64,000 nucleotides of DNA from Chrysomallon squamiferum. Taxonomy: Eukaryota; Mollusca; Gastropoda; Neomphalida; Peltospiridae. The translations under genes and the position numbers were made by a program. The stretch is from NCBI GenBank assembly GCA_012295275.1, contig CM022671.1, positions 11,501,178 to 11,565,177 on the forward strand. The letters are read 5' to 3'. Below, piece after piece: positions 1 through 14,300 of this stretch. The stretch's first letter is position 1; each line of letters opens with the position of its first letter. Under the pieces are notes generated by a model. The model was not told the DNA's origin. It saw only the letters and a list, made by a program, of their open reading frames with translations, and made no database searches.

Positions 1-102
1 ATAAAACCACAGAAAATTACAATCATTATAAACAGCATTAAATTTTGCAAATCCTCTAATTTTACTCTAATTAGAAATATTTGCAAAACGTAGTGGGGAA
101 AA

Positions 103-187
103 TGACGTATTTCACGGATATCTGTTAAACAATGTACTTGACTTTATCTGGTCTTAAATGTCAACAGAAAAAACTGAAACCGGAAGT
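103..187 (+). promoter_or_regulatory. Possible promoter-proximal motifs: CRE-like and ETS-like sites
   Basis: A CRE-like TGACGTA lies at 103-109 and an ETS-like CCGGAAGT at 180-187, about 195 bp before the first proposed ATG. ETS sites of this form are frequent in animal core promoters. No convincing TATA box is at a useful distance and no transcription start can be read from sequence. The rest of 1-380 is AT-rich, with a 23-base T run at 289-311. Chance occurrence is possible. Confidence 0.3.
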
Positions 188-380
188 TCAGTTATTTAGC
201 CACATCATTTTTGAATCATGACAGCGTAATTTATTTACTAGAAAGACAATAGCTATATCACATAATACTCTCATTCTCTTTTTTTGTCTTTTTTTTTTTT
301 TTTTTTTTTTTGTCCATTCTGTACTAAATGTTTTAGCGTGATATAATGCTAAACTTAGACAATCTCTGAAACTGGTGATT

Positions 381-402
381 ATGGACTCGACGGGGAGTGG
401 CA
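381..402 (+). CDS. FGD: FGD exon 1 (start codon, 7 codons)
   Basis: ATG at 381 is followed by GACTCGACGGGGAGTGGCA and a strong GTAAGT donor at 403. The 22 coding bases end in a lone A, which joins TG at the next exon to form a second in-frame ATG, so the protein begins MDSTGSG-MDS. Start choice rests on G at +4, the strong donor and phase match; an alternative 5' exon outside the window cannot be excluded. Intron 1 (403-1274) holds an AT-rich stretch and a (TAA)n tract at 1101-1150. Confidence 0.5.
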
Positions 403-1100
403 GTAAGTAACATGTAAAAACTTGTTTTAGTTAGAGAAAAGTTAATTTTAAAATATAAAATATAATTATAGTTCTGGTTGATATGAATAGTCAAAGCATG
501 TGTGTCAACGATTCTCGTTTGTTCTGTGGACAGTGGCGCAGTTTTCCACCAACATCTGCAATTTTGATATACCTAATGTTTATTTATATATAATATTATC
601 AATTTAAAAAAAAATATATATATATTTGTTTTTTTTTGTGCTAGGACATTTTTGTTCATAAGCTGACTGTTTATTATTTCATTATCGATTACTAAGAGAA
701 CTATATTAAAGAGTATTCACAAAAATACACGAATATTTAAATGTAACACACGAACAGATGCACACACTCAAATTTTGATTTTACATCAACAGCCATTTAT
801 TTTCCATTTTATTATTACAAACATGTAATAATTCTTTGTGTGAAATATTGTAAAACCATAAAACAAACAAACCACAGTAAAAATAAAATAACTAGAAATA
901 ACATACTGTTCATATCGTCACACTGTATAATGATTATGTAACAACTAATGGTTTATATTCGTGCCAGACTTTTATTTGCAGCCGGCTTTGATGGATTCTA
1001 CTAGATAATAGATTAGGTCTTAAAGCTGTGTTTCAAAGTGCCCCGTTATTGTTAATGTGCGAATATCAGTACAGGTGTTAATCGAATAAACAACAACAAC

Positions 1101-1150
<50 letters not shown>

Positions 1151-3811
1151 TTTATGCTGGTAGCGTTTTTTAACTTCTGATCTTTATAATGGTTGTTAAC
1201 TCTGTGTATGGAGACGTATAACTGTGGGTTAACAAGGTGTTGAGTTGTAAAATAATTTTTTTTTTGTGTTGCAGTGGATAGCCAGCTGGAACAGTTGGTA
1301 GAATACGTCACGGACCGCCTGAAAACCCCGCCGAAGACTACTCCACTGAGGGAAAGACGAGTCCACTACTCCAAATACAGGACACGATGTGGCGCGCCGT
1401 CTGTCAATCGAAGATCATTTTCAAAAGAAGAGAATGAAAAATTTGAAAGTAAGAGTTTGTTTATTTAAAAGCGTTTTATTAGATTTCATTACTAAGCGTT
1501 ATTAATGACACAGTCATTACTTGTTTACTTATTCCAGTAAATTAGCAGCATATAAAACAACAGAAAAAAAATCATTGTAAAGTAATAGACACATTTAAAA
1601 GACAATAATAATGACAAATACAACAATAAATAAATTAGAACAACAATAGCAACAACAGTAATAACAACAACAACAAAACAACAACAACAACAATAATAAT
1701 AATAAAAAGCGATGTAAATATAAAAATCTTAATTAAAAAATAATATTACTAGTTAAAGTTGTTTCGTGTTTACTGACCTAATTATTTTATTAAAACCAAA
1801 CAGTTTTACAGAAGTATTGTTTACTATAAAACTGGGACAAAGGAAAACGTGTAAAAAAAGGAGTTGGTTATCGCCATTGTTTCAGTATTAGGATCTTGTA
1901 CAAATGGGTCGGCGAAAGTCAGACTGTTTGACATTAGTTAATAAAAGCTGGTCTCAGTAGTTTCTCAGTGTTTCGTAGTGCCACTTAAACAAAACACACT
2001 GCTTCAAAGGTAACACTGAATAAAGCCAGGTCTGGTAATACATTCCTTTGAAGTTCTAGAATTTTGTTCATGTAGAAAGAATTAAATGTAACCAGAATGT
2101 CTTGGAAACATTTACTATTGATACTGATGTGTACCACATTTTTCTAATCCTAGCTGCAGAAACAGTATGCGTGTGATGAATTAAGTGTCTCATCAACAAA
2201 TGTATTAATAAAAGTACAAACCACCCAGTAACAAACCACTCGAAAAACCCATTGACATTCACTAATTATAAATACATCAACATAAATGCAAATGATGCAT
2301 CTGTATACTCCATACGTATGCTAACAGTGTTTGAAAATCATTAGAAAGCCCTGTAAAAAAAATTATCTGCCATTTTATTAATTAACCAGATGTATGAAGT
2401 TAGGAAAGGCGTATCTAAAAGTGTCTAAGTAGGTAATATTTTTAGATAAAAAAAAAATAATAATAAAAAAATTATATAAATAAATAAATAAATAAATTTA
2501 AAAACTGTATTATTACATTACAGTATGCAGAATTAACAACGATGTATTTTTATTTTAAATTTGTAATGTTACCAGATATTAAAAGAATCTTGCAATATTA
2601 ATACAGACTAATATTTTGTATTATCACTAAGTATGTCAATAAAGTGTTTACAAAGATGCCACAGATTAGAACTAACATTTTTAAGACTAAAGAAACTAAG
2701 TTAAATTTTAGTTTAAAATAACTACGAGATAAAAAAAAACAAAAATAACCTCCTTCAGCCTCAAAAAAGTTAACTTATAGACACAAAAAGTCAACAACAA
2801 AACAAAGCAACTATAATTAAAAACATAACTATTCCTATCATAATTTACATTATTATACGCATATAAATAATAATAAAATAATAATAATAATAATAATAAC
2901 TAAAAACAAAATATATAACAACATAACTGAAAACAGCTTTCACTTATCTTTTGTCTATAATCCAACCACTCCCCAAAACACCTGCCTTTATTAAATATTT
3001 ACAAGAAAAATCCTTTAACTTCGTAACGTTTATGCAGCGTAACGATGTCAGCGCGTGTTTTTGTTTCAGAAGAATTCAGTTTTATCCAGATGTGCAGGTT
3101 TCCAAAACTATTAAACTTTTGTATAATACTAGTTACTAACTATGGGAAAGATTGGCGAATGGTAAAATATATCCCTTGTTATTTATCAGAAAGTTTTAAT
3201 TTTTAAAAGGTAAAGTTTAAGCTTTGTTGTTGTTGTTGTTGTTTATGAAGACAGTGTAAACAGATTATTAAATGTCTGACATTTAACAGACATATAACAA
3301 ATTAAAATGATTTAGTGCTGTTATTAAACAAAACAATCATAAAATTTGTCACGGGATAGTTAGAAACATTGGTTTGTACATTGCTGCGTCTTTGCAAACA
3401 TTTCTGGAGAAAAACATTCCTGTGATAAAATATCCCCAGACTAAACTAAACGTACTCTCACTCTCTGGTTCTCGCTGATCCCAAAAGTGAAATGAGGCTG
3501 AAAGAAAAAACATTTCAACCAACCGTAATTAGATAAACACAGAAATTAGTCGCGTTACAAGTCAAAATTCCAGCATTGCTTCTTGCACTGGCAAGCAGGC
3601 CGGTGCAAAGCATTTCAAATAAAACAGTATATGAATGCTTGTGTATGATCATTATGTATGTACATTAATCCATTAAAAAAAAAAAAATGACAAGTATTAA
3701 AAATGCGCGCGAGCACAAAAGCACAAAACATGTACTATAGAGGTTGAAATACATATACATGACCTAAAAGGTGAAACGTATCTTATGAAAAATTTATTAT
3801 TACAGAGATTT

Positions 3812-3852
<41 letters not shown>

Positions 3853-3894
3853 ATATATTATTATATATAAATGACGTACAGACAGACAAACATT

Positions 3895-3990
<96 letters not shown>

Positions 3991-4401
3991 GACCACGAAA
4001 TCGGAGACACTGAAATGTTCTATCCCTGTTCGCCAAACCCAGAAATACCAAACATTTAGCTGCAACCATAAAACTGGTCTGTGCGCCCTGAATTCTTTGT
4101 GGCTTGTGTTACACAACAGGGTCAGATTTCTGGATAAGAAAAGAGGTCTGCTTGGAGAAACGAAATAGCAAATTACGAAATTGTTTGACTGATCCTGATT
4201 TACTGAAAATGCGTGCCAGTGATACAGCAGCTGGCCTAATTACACCACAGCCAAAACGAAGAAAATAAATTAGAAATTTCACTTAAGTTTAGCTTAAAAA
4301 TCTGTTCTAGACAAACTTTCATTGAACGTGAACGTAACAAATTATGAGCGATTTCAAAACATAGGTTTGTAGTATTTTCCACCCAGTAATAACAGATCTT
4401 T

Positions 4402-4456
<55 letters not shown>

Positions 4457-6090
4457 CACACGTTTATAGTATATTTTAATATATATATATATATACAGAC
4501 ACACACACACGTGTTTTTATTTGCTGTTTCGTGCGTGCTATTCATTTATTTACATACAATGAATATAACAAATAATAATGAAACGTATGAACAGAAAATG
4601 GATAAATTTAATTAACTTTAATGAAAAAATTTCATTTTCTCTGCTTTCTTTCCTTTTTGTTTTTTTCGGGGAAGGCAAAGGACTGTTATATTTTGAATGC
4701 TTGTTTTTTCCAGGTTAGAGGCGTTTACATAAGAGTGTCTTACATAAACAGCTACATTCAAACTAGCAGATATTTAGAATACCAATATTTTTATTATGTC
4801 TTTTAAAATATATGCTGATTTCATATCTAAGTATAATGGGTATTAAAAACGTAACTATTACCAGAGGCTGATATAAAAATTTCAAGAAGAAGCCCTCATT
4901 GCAATCCTTTCAGCATGAAATAACTTTCGTTATACAGAACAACAATGGCCATCAAAAATGAAAGTAAAGCTGTGAGGTGTGCCAGGCTTGGAGCCGCACA
5001 TTCTGCTTGCTGTGCTGTAAAAGAAAATCCTGGCTTGATCAGCTGCTGTTTGTAACGGGAAATGCTTTATCCTGGAAGAATGATTACTAAGACTGATTTA
5101 ATTAACTACAATACCCTGATTTACTGTCTCTGTGAATAAGCTGATTAATAACCAGATGAAAAAAGAGGTATGTCGTAATACATGAACTTAAATAACAATG
5201 CAGATGTCTTGTCTGATATATGGAAAGCAATATAATGATTATACACATTTTTAAATATTATTTACTTCGAACTTTTTTCTTCCCTTCTGTTCAGTCTGCC
5301 TTAAAGTTTTGTTATCATCTTTAAGTTTCTTTGAATCTTTTGTTATTCAGAATGTTTTCTGTCTCGATTATTCAATCTGAGTTTTCATACGTCTTCACGG
5401 AGCTGAATTAACACCGTTCATTGAAGTTAAGCTTTGCACAGTCATACCACATTTTTTCTGTTTCCTTTCATATCTGCGATCTTAGCTAAAAATTCGTCTC
5501 ATTCTACACATTCTTGACCAGAGCCTTGTGAGCAATGAAGAGAGAATATCCTGAAACAACTCGGACTTACCGTCAAATTAGAAATACTTCTCGTCTGTAA
5601 ACTTTCATGTTTCTAGTCTACTGGCTTCCATTTCCTCTGTTAATACTGTTACAGTTTTAAAAACTGACATTATTTTTCACCTGTATTTCAACTCGCTTAG
5701 TGCTTAAATTTCCGACTTTAGAGGTTACGGATCGCAGATTCCATGCTCCATATTCTTATTTCCTATTCTAGGAAATGTTCCGTGTCTGGTTTAACAAGCC
5801 AGTGATGTATGCATTTCTGCTTTGTTAAGATATGTATAATAATATTATGCTCAGTAACAGTAAACTATCATACGATGATAGTTTTAAAAACTGACATTAT
5901 TTTTCAACATTATTTTTCATCATCTAGAAGCGTATGACTGATAATGTAATAACTATTGATATTAAAATATTTCCTTAAACCCAGATTTATTCATTTCTAT
6001 GTAACATAATTATAATCTATGCAGCAGTTATTTTTTATTTTACCTAATATAAGTACATGTGTTTGTATGTATCTGATTTGTATGCGTTTG

Positions 6091-6126
<36 letters not shown>

Positions 6127-7440
6127 GAGTGTGTGTTATGGTTCATAAAACATTCTTTTCATTTCACAGAAATGATAATTAAGTTGGTGTACAGCGTGTG
6201 TCAGGATGATGTTGAATATGATGGATGAATATGCCGCTGCTCGTTAATTGCTTGCTTAATTTTGTTGTACAAGAAGCTTGGATAAAGCAATAACGTTCAT
6301 ACCGTAATTACACAGTTTTTAAAAATATTTTTCTCATTAATTTTTTTCTTTGTAAAAATAAAATTTAGGAAAAAGCTTTAATGAATACTGTCTGCAGAAA
6401 TGTATTTTTGATGTAGATGTTAACAGGCTAAATGGTCTGATTAGCTGAAAAACAATAAGTACGAAAAAAAAAGTAATTTTGAAGTGGATATAAATTTTAT
6501 ATATAGATTTAAGAATTTGATGAATGCCACAAAACTCCCACATAAACCAAAAAAAAAAAAATAATAATAATAAAATAAATAATCAAACAAAACTTCAAAA
6601 AAAAAAAAAAAAAAAACTTAAAATAATAATAATAATAATAATAATATTAATAATAATAATAAGACTTTTTTTTTTTTTTTTTTTTTTTTTAAATATTGCT
6701 GACAATGTAGGAGTATTAGAAAAGATAATCAGAGGTAACAGAAAAAGAAGGGTTTATATAAATAATAAAAAGAGAAAAATACGAACCAAAATGAAACTTG
6801 TAACGAGAAGAAAAAAAAAAAAAAAATTAAAAATTAACAAAATAACCACAGCTTGAAACAAATTATCACTGACAACACCTCCCAAATGTTGTAAAAATTT
6901 GTTCAGGTATAAACTATCCATCATCATAAAAGGCCTCTAAATACACAAATTAAAATGTTTGTCTGAGCGGAGGAATCTACTAAGTCTGCATCAAGTCGGT
7001 GTTAGCGTCATTACTTTTCCTTTTCGCTGTGTTCAAAGTACGTGCAGGTGAACAGAATTATATGTAGAATTTGGAGAATTCATTAGCCCACGTGTCTTTT
7101 CAGACGTAAAGAAGAGCACAGCTCAGAATGTGTTAGGTGTTTCATTTTTATCTAAGAAAGATATATAACAGTAAAAAGTGAAAATGTAGTATGCCAGTTA
7201 CAATTTCAATACGGATCATGATTTCAAGGATGTATAAAAAGATCCATCGTTTAAGTTTTCACGGTAAAGTATTTAAAATGTTGTTATAATGTTACTGTGT
7301 CAGATGAATGTGTTTATGATAAAGTGTAATAATGATTTCCGCTGTCATTAAATTTAAGGAAGTAAAAATAGTTGTGTATTTTAGATCGCTAATTAATTAA
7401 TGGATTAAATGATTTATTATTATTATTATTATTATTGTTA

Positions 7441-7495
<55 letters not shown>

Positions 7496-8365
7496 GTATG
7501 CGAGTCTTAAATATTTATTTTCGTGATAAAGAAAAAGTTTCACTAAATCTCACTTGATGAGTTTCTAATAGATATATTGATTATAATTATCACAGATATT
7601 GATTGTAAGTCGTATTCTATTTATTACTCTAAACAACAGATTTCCAACCTTTTCAGTATTGCGTATCGCAACTGATAAACCAATCAGAATTTTTAATCAC
7701 TTAAGCTCTACAATTTGTTACCACTGTGTTTTTCATCTTTCAAGAAAGAACAGAATTATAATCAGGGTATTGCTGCATGATCACATTCTCTAAATAAGAT
7801 TTTCAAATTTTATTTAATTATATAAATCAGAGAGATTTTAATTGACAAATGGAAAGAAAATAATAAGGATAAAAATATAAATACGAATGCTTCATTCTGA
7901 CCACAGTTTATGAGTGAACTTCTTTTACATTAAACTTACTATAAATCAGTCGGTCTAGTATTTAATATTAGAAATAAGTTTTGTCTTGAGGCACTTCATG
8001 CCAGTCATAATGTTTATGTTTTAGTGAAAATGAAACACGACTTTTCAGTTCAATTTTCCCGGCCTGATGTGTCAAAACTTCTCTCTCCCGAGTTTCATAT
8101 TAATTTAGCATTTTACTGTTGGCAATAAAATAGGCGGTAAGGCAACTCTGAACTAATAGAATAGAATTGTTTGCCCTACCAAACAAACATTTATTTAAGT
8201 CAGCCTACTTTTTAAGAAAAGGTCAGCACTTCGAGTGTAAAACCAGTATTGAGGAATGTCTATTAACCATTTCTTCATGATATCCGAACTTGTTTAATGC
8301 AGAAATTGCGTTTCTGAACAGTTTGAATCTCATGCCTTGAGTCAGTAAATTGTTCTACTATTTTA

Positions 8366-8428
<63 letters not shown>

Positions 8429-9476
8429 CTCTGTGAAGTTACCTTAAAGAATTAAATTATTTTATTTTGCTGTATTGCAAAAGAGGCTTTATTTTGATTC
8501 TTTGAAAACACATTCTGATTATCTGTCATTAAAGTGGTAACGATTCTTTTTTTGAGAAAATTTGCTTCAAGGATTTACAAAGATCATGAAAATGCATCAT
8601 ATGATCAGATGAAAAACATGAAGCCATTAATTTTAATATTTTTTTAAAAAAAGAAGTAAAAAGTAAGTTTAGGTAAGTAATAAATCTTGTTAAACCACAT
8701 CATTTTGCCAGCATACACTTATTACGAAAAAATGTGGAAAATGTAGAAAAAAAGAAAAGAAAAATAACCTTAATGAAGCTGTTGGTATCTTATATTCTCT
8801 TTTCTTGTCTTTTTATTTGTTTTTTATTTTTTAATTTACTTTTATATTTGTTATTTGTTTACACATTTGTTGCTTACATCTGAGGCGTAACAAAATGAAA
8901 ATACTAAAGACATCATTACGTCACTAAACTGGCAAGTGACGGTAATAAAGCACATGCGATGGTAGTTTTGGAAGTTTGGTCGAGAGAGAGAGCAGTCATA
9001 CAAAAATACGAACCTCATGCCTTTTCGAAAGACTGAAACAATTTAACATGGCTGTTTTATTTGTTATCTGAATGTTAACTTGTCTGACTAGTTACCTCTT
9101 ACTCTTTGAAAAGGGGTATTACTGTCTTGGACATTTTATTTGAGCAATGTTTAATATACTGAATATGGAAATTATACCTTTCAGCGTGGGTCCATGTGTC
9201 CTTTGATATTAAACTTTCTTCTTCTGAATACTCACCTAGTGAATGCGCCATAAACTAGATTGTTAATGTTTACGTACTTACACACAAGCATGCATAATCA
9301 CTAGGATGTTTTATGTTTTAGTTTGTTATAAAGCTGTCACTGTTATTTGCATTCTTTTGGCAATTTCATTTATTTTCGATTTCCTATTAAAAAGAAATTT
9401 TTTGTTGTTTTTAAACTGTTTATTTCTTTTCAGATATTTACATTATCTAAAAAGAGTTTTGTATGATCAATTGTTT

Positions 9477-9567
<91 letters not shown>

Positions 9568-10078
9568 ATGCATAAATTATTATTATAGTGATCATTATTG
9601 TAAACGTAATGTACAAGTCTGTAGACCAAAACATTAATTTATAGTTTGTTGTTTCAGGGGAAACAACTCTGTGTATCTTCTCTTTTTTTTTCAGGCTAAA
9701 GCTCGCGATTTTGAATTCTTATTTTGAAAGCAAGTGTTCTTAGTAAATATTTTATTTTAATTTTCAAATTTACATAACGTTACTTGTATTTAAAGGGGAA
9801 AACGATGGGTTCCCGCTACCTTCTACAGAGGACGAGATGAGACATTTCGATGAAGAAGTGTTTGTAGGATCAGAAGTTCTCCGGGTAGAAACCATGCCGA
9901 GTCCGCGATGTGAGAGATCGCGCTCTCGCTCTGCACCCGAATTTAGCGGTTTTACGTGTTTGAGAGCGAAGCTGCAGAAGATCCCTGGTAAAAATTCGAA
10001 CATTTATTATTATTTAACTATAGTAGTAACTGTGAACATTAAATGATCTTTATTTTTTTTTAAATTTAATTTAAAAAA

Positions 10079-10141
<63 letters not shown>

Positions 10142-11279
10142 GCCAGGTCTGGTTTTAGCATATTCATGATATTGTTATTATATTGGCATATTGCTTAGAT
10201 TATTATTCAAATTAAATTAATTTTTATATTAAGTTATCAATTAAGAATTTAAAGTAATAATAATAATTCTATTATTTCCGTCATCGTTATCATGATCATA
10301 ATAATTTTTTTTTTTTTTTTTTAAATCTTTGCAAGTTTGCGTATAAAACATTTAAAACATCAATATTATTTGTTGATTTTATGACAAATATCAGATTTTC
10401 AAAATGATCTACCTGAACAAATTGTTTAGTTTCATTCAGAAAGAATGTTAAATAAGGTTATTTATTTATTGTATTGCCAAACAACGACGATCACACAAGA
10501 ATCATTTTAACATTTTATTGGATTTAAATGAAAAAACTTTACTTTTTGAAAATCAGTGGTATTTTCTGTTGTTGAATTTGAATGGTTTTATATTAATTTA
10601 TTAGAAAAAATAAATTTTTAAATTCTGTTACAAAATATATGATTATGAAATATTTTATAAGAAACTAAAACAGATATTTCTATTAAAAATATTGAAATTA
10701 ATTTTTATTTTTTTTATTATTTATGTTTTTAAGAACTTTTTGTTATCGTTGAAATATCTTCTGTTTAAAAATTGTAAACTGATTTTTGAATTATCTCTTT
10801 GGAGTCATTTTGTTAGCAAAGTGGAAATGTGTGTGTGTATGTGAATGTGTGTGTGCTGAAAACTATTTGCCCAATATGTCTAAATGTTTAGCAATGTTTT
10901 ATCATATTCACTGATGCAAATTTATTTATCTTTGAAAAAAAAGAAGACATCTGTTTTATCAGATTTATATGAATATAGATGTAAAATGGTTTTTAATCAT
11001 TAATGTTTGTTAACTTAGACATTCTTCATCCTGTTAAAAAAAAAAAATTGCATTCCTTTACGATCATTAGCAGCAGTAAAAAACATGTTGCATGGCAGCT
11101 TATAACTAAAAGAAATGATTTATTTTACTTTTGGCTGAGACGAGGTATTCTGAACATAATTATGTGAATAAACAAAGAATTTTTATGTATGTCCAGTATT
11201 TGGTGTTGTTAGGGTTTTTTAAGAAGACTTGTAATACTTTTTTTTTTTTTTCTTTTTTTAATGAATCTTGAATTAACTA

Positions 11280-11321
<42 letters not shown>

Positions 11322-14300
11322 TTTATGAATCTGGAATAAAAAACAAAAAACAAACTATAAGCAACAATAACAAAAAAAACAAGATCTTATCACAAACATT
11401 CATTTAGGAGTCTGCAATCAAATGTTCAGACATTACACTGATTACTCACATTTAGCAGTGTGGGTCACAAATGACTAATAATGAAATTATGTGAAATTTA
11501 TTTAATTGTTTCAGTACCATTATATGTGTTAGCTTTCCTTTGAACCTTCTTCTCTTTCTTTATTACTCTTTGGCTGCTGCTTTTTCTTTCACACATACCA
11601 TACATACACAGAGAGTCACATTTAATATATGGTTATGTAAAATATTTTATATGTCTAAAAACTAGGTCTATAAGGTAAATTCTTAACATAAATTATTTCA
11701 CTTTCTGTTTATAATGTTCTTGTAAGTTTGGTTTTTCAATGTTTGTACTTGTATGTGGCACATGCTACACATCAGGATTCAAGAATCCAGTTTACTCTGA
11801 CATTCAGACATTGCTGTGCACATATCATCACATGCACATTTTCTGTGGCTACCATAGTTCTGCTACAATTACTGTCATCATTATTCATTTCCATGACTTG
11901 TCTGTTGTATTTGCCTGCTCTGTTTTCAGAATTGCTATAAAGATGAATGTTGGTGACTTTGTTTAGATTTGTATCCCTTTTCTTCAACCAATACTAATTT
12001 AACCTTTAACAACTTGGTAATGTAGGAGACCATAAAAAAAAAGAATATGTGTCACATTTGTTTTACTGTTGGCAATTATCATAATGCTAGTTTGTCAGTA
12101 ATTTTTCCTGATACATCTATATCTATGTTTATTTTGTTATTGTTATTATATTTGCCTTTATTATGTTTATTATTCCATTTTCTAATTTTTTTTTCATTTT
12201 TCTTAATAATGTTATTGGTATTTTACTTATTTGCTTAGACAGTACTGCATGACTTTCAAATTTATTAAATTATTGTGTTATTATTGTGTTCTTAATTTTT
12301 ATTACCACTGTACTTTAAATTAATCATGTTTGACATTAAAAAAGTATTAAAACATTTTTTTTTTTTTTTTTTTTAAGTAAACATACCAAACATATTTCTC
12401 CTAGTGTGTATTATTGTTAGAAATATTATTGTTTATTGTTATTAAACTAAGTTCAGTGTAATAAATGTAAATTTGTTTGTTTTATTCAAGCACATATCAT
12501 TTTTATCTTTATTATTCAATATATTAGGAAGTACACACTTAGATAATATAAGGTATACTTTAGTATGCACACCCACTCAACATAATTTATACAAATTACA
12601 TAATCACTAGGTTTTGATTGTAAACTATTTAATAATTCTGTATTAACCTTTAATGTTTCCAAAAAAAAGAATATACTTGTAAAATAATAATAATATTAAT
12701 AATGATGATGATGATGATAATCATAATCTAAAAGGAAACAAAAACACAAGAAGAAGCACAGCTTAAAATATTAATTTGAAAAAAGAGAATAAGGAAGTTT
12801 TTAAATGAAAGCATATTTTATGAGCATTTCGTAAAACTTAAAGTGCTGTTAAAATACGTACATATACTAAAGCTTGATCTCACACATAAAAATAGTGCAG
12901 TGGTTTTGTTTTTTTATTATTAATATTGTTAATAATAAATAATACAGTAAATACAGTCTTAAATGTTTGTTTTGAAATTCAGTTTCATTGTGCAAACAAG
13001 GAAGGTTATTTTTAGGTATAAGTTAATATAGGTATAGATTAACATGCCATTTATGAGTAGTTGTGACATAATATAAATATTGAGTCATTTCAAAATATTT
13101 CCTGCATTTTGGTCTGCGGTACTGTTTCATAGATAACTAATTTTTATTTATATAACAGTTTTAGTTAGTCATCTTATTAGAACATAAGAAAACAGTTTCA
13201 CCTGATTATTATATATTAGTGGGGTTTTTTGTGGTGTGAGGTTTGTTCATTTTATTTATTTATTATTGTTGTTGTTGTTTTATTTTAGTTTTTCATCATT
13301 TGCATTTAGTATTTTTATTTCATGGCATTAGGCCTTAGGCAAAGTTTGACTTATTTCTTTTTATTACTAAACTGAGTATGAAATCAAATTTTTAATTTTT
13401 AATTGTTGATAAATAGAAATATTTAACTGAGTTACATTTTAGTTAAAAACTTGTTAGCCAAATGTACTCATTAAATTAAAAATTCTACTTAAATTATAAG
13501 ACTATGAGATTGAAATAAGTCAATTAAGACACATTTATTAATTTAAAGTGTAAATTTTTAATTGTAGATAAAATTAAAATTTTGAAAATATGTAATGTCA
13601 GTAGTTGTAAATCCTTTTCAGCAGAATTATTATGAGTTTTGAATATGCTATTTATTTCAACTACAGCTATATAATATTCAAATTTTATTTCATTTTAATT
13701 CTTTTGACAGACACTTAACTAATACATATTTATAGAAAAGCTTTTAACAAAGAAAAAGCCTAGTTGTGCTCTACCAATAGATATTTGAGTTATAAAACAT
13801 TAAAATAATAACACAAGAGATATAAGTGTTGGGCTGCACAAGTAGCAGGATAATCAATGAAAAATGTAATAACTTAATGAGGTATTACCAGCAGGGACCT
13901 GACATTTGTTTTACTTTTTAGCATGATTTAACCTTCCATTGTTATCAGTCCTTGTATTTAACATGTAATAACATTTATTAGAGGGAAAAAAGAAGAAAAA
14001 AGAAATTGAAAACAATGTTACATAAGTTTAAATCTATATTCCTTAATCAGTAATGATAGTATTTGATAATAAGAAATAACGGAATATATAAATAACTAAA
14101 TACACCTTCATAAAATAAAAGGCCAAAGTACTCTATGAAGTACCTACTTGTTATATTCATTTTGCATTTGAGACAAAGACATTAATAAAATATGTGTCTG
14201 TGTCTTTGTGTGTTTTGTGCATGTAGAAAACAGCCATAAGTTATACTTTATTCTTGGATATTTTTTTTTATTCTTATCTTTTTAAATAACATCTTAATGT

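Larger units (their letters stand above)
1449..9795 (+). other. Intron 2 (8.3 kb): microsatellites, one dispersed-repeat copy, no gene
   Basis: No open frame in here looks protein-coding; those present are microsatellite translations or short AT-rich runs. It contains the (TA)n(CT)n(CA)n block at 3814-3990, CA and TA tracts at 4409-4510, a (TG)n tract at 6092-6136, an A/T-rich AAT region at 6548-6690, (TTA)n tracts at 7414-7495 and 8367-8429, and the dispersed repeat at 9305-9569. A less repetitive, more balanced stretch at about 4860-5160 is a candidate conserved non-coding segment. Confidence 0.7.

Noticed and set aside
3851-4116. Open frames of alternating Cys-Val, Arg-Glu, Ser-Leu and His-Thr on both strands
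   Set aside because: They are translations of CT/CA microsatellites; the same applies to frames at 4236-4545, 9306-9629, 28436-28660, 58310-58698 and 58795-59100.
6524-6856. 110-residue Lys/Asn/Ile-rich open frame
   Set aside because: It runs through poly-A, AAT and poly-T tracts, with no recognisable protein character or splice context.
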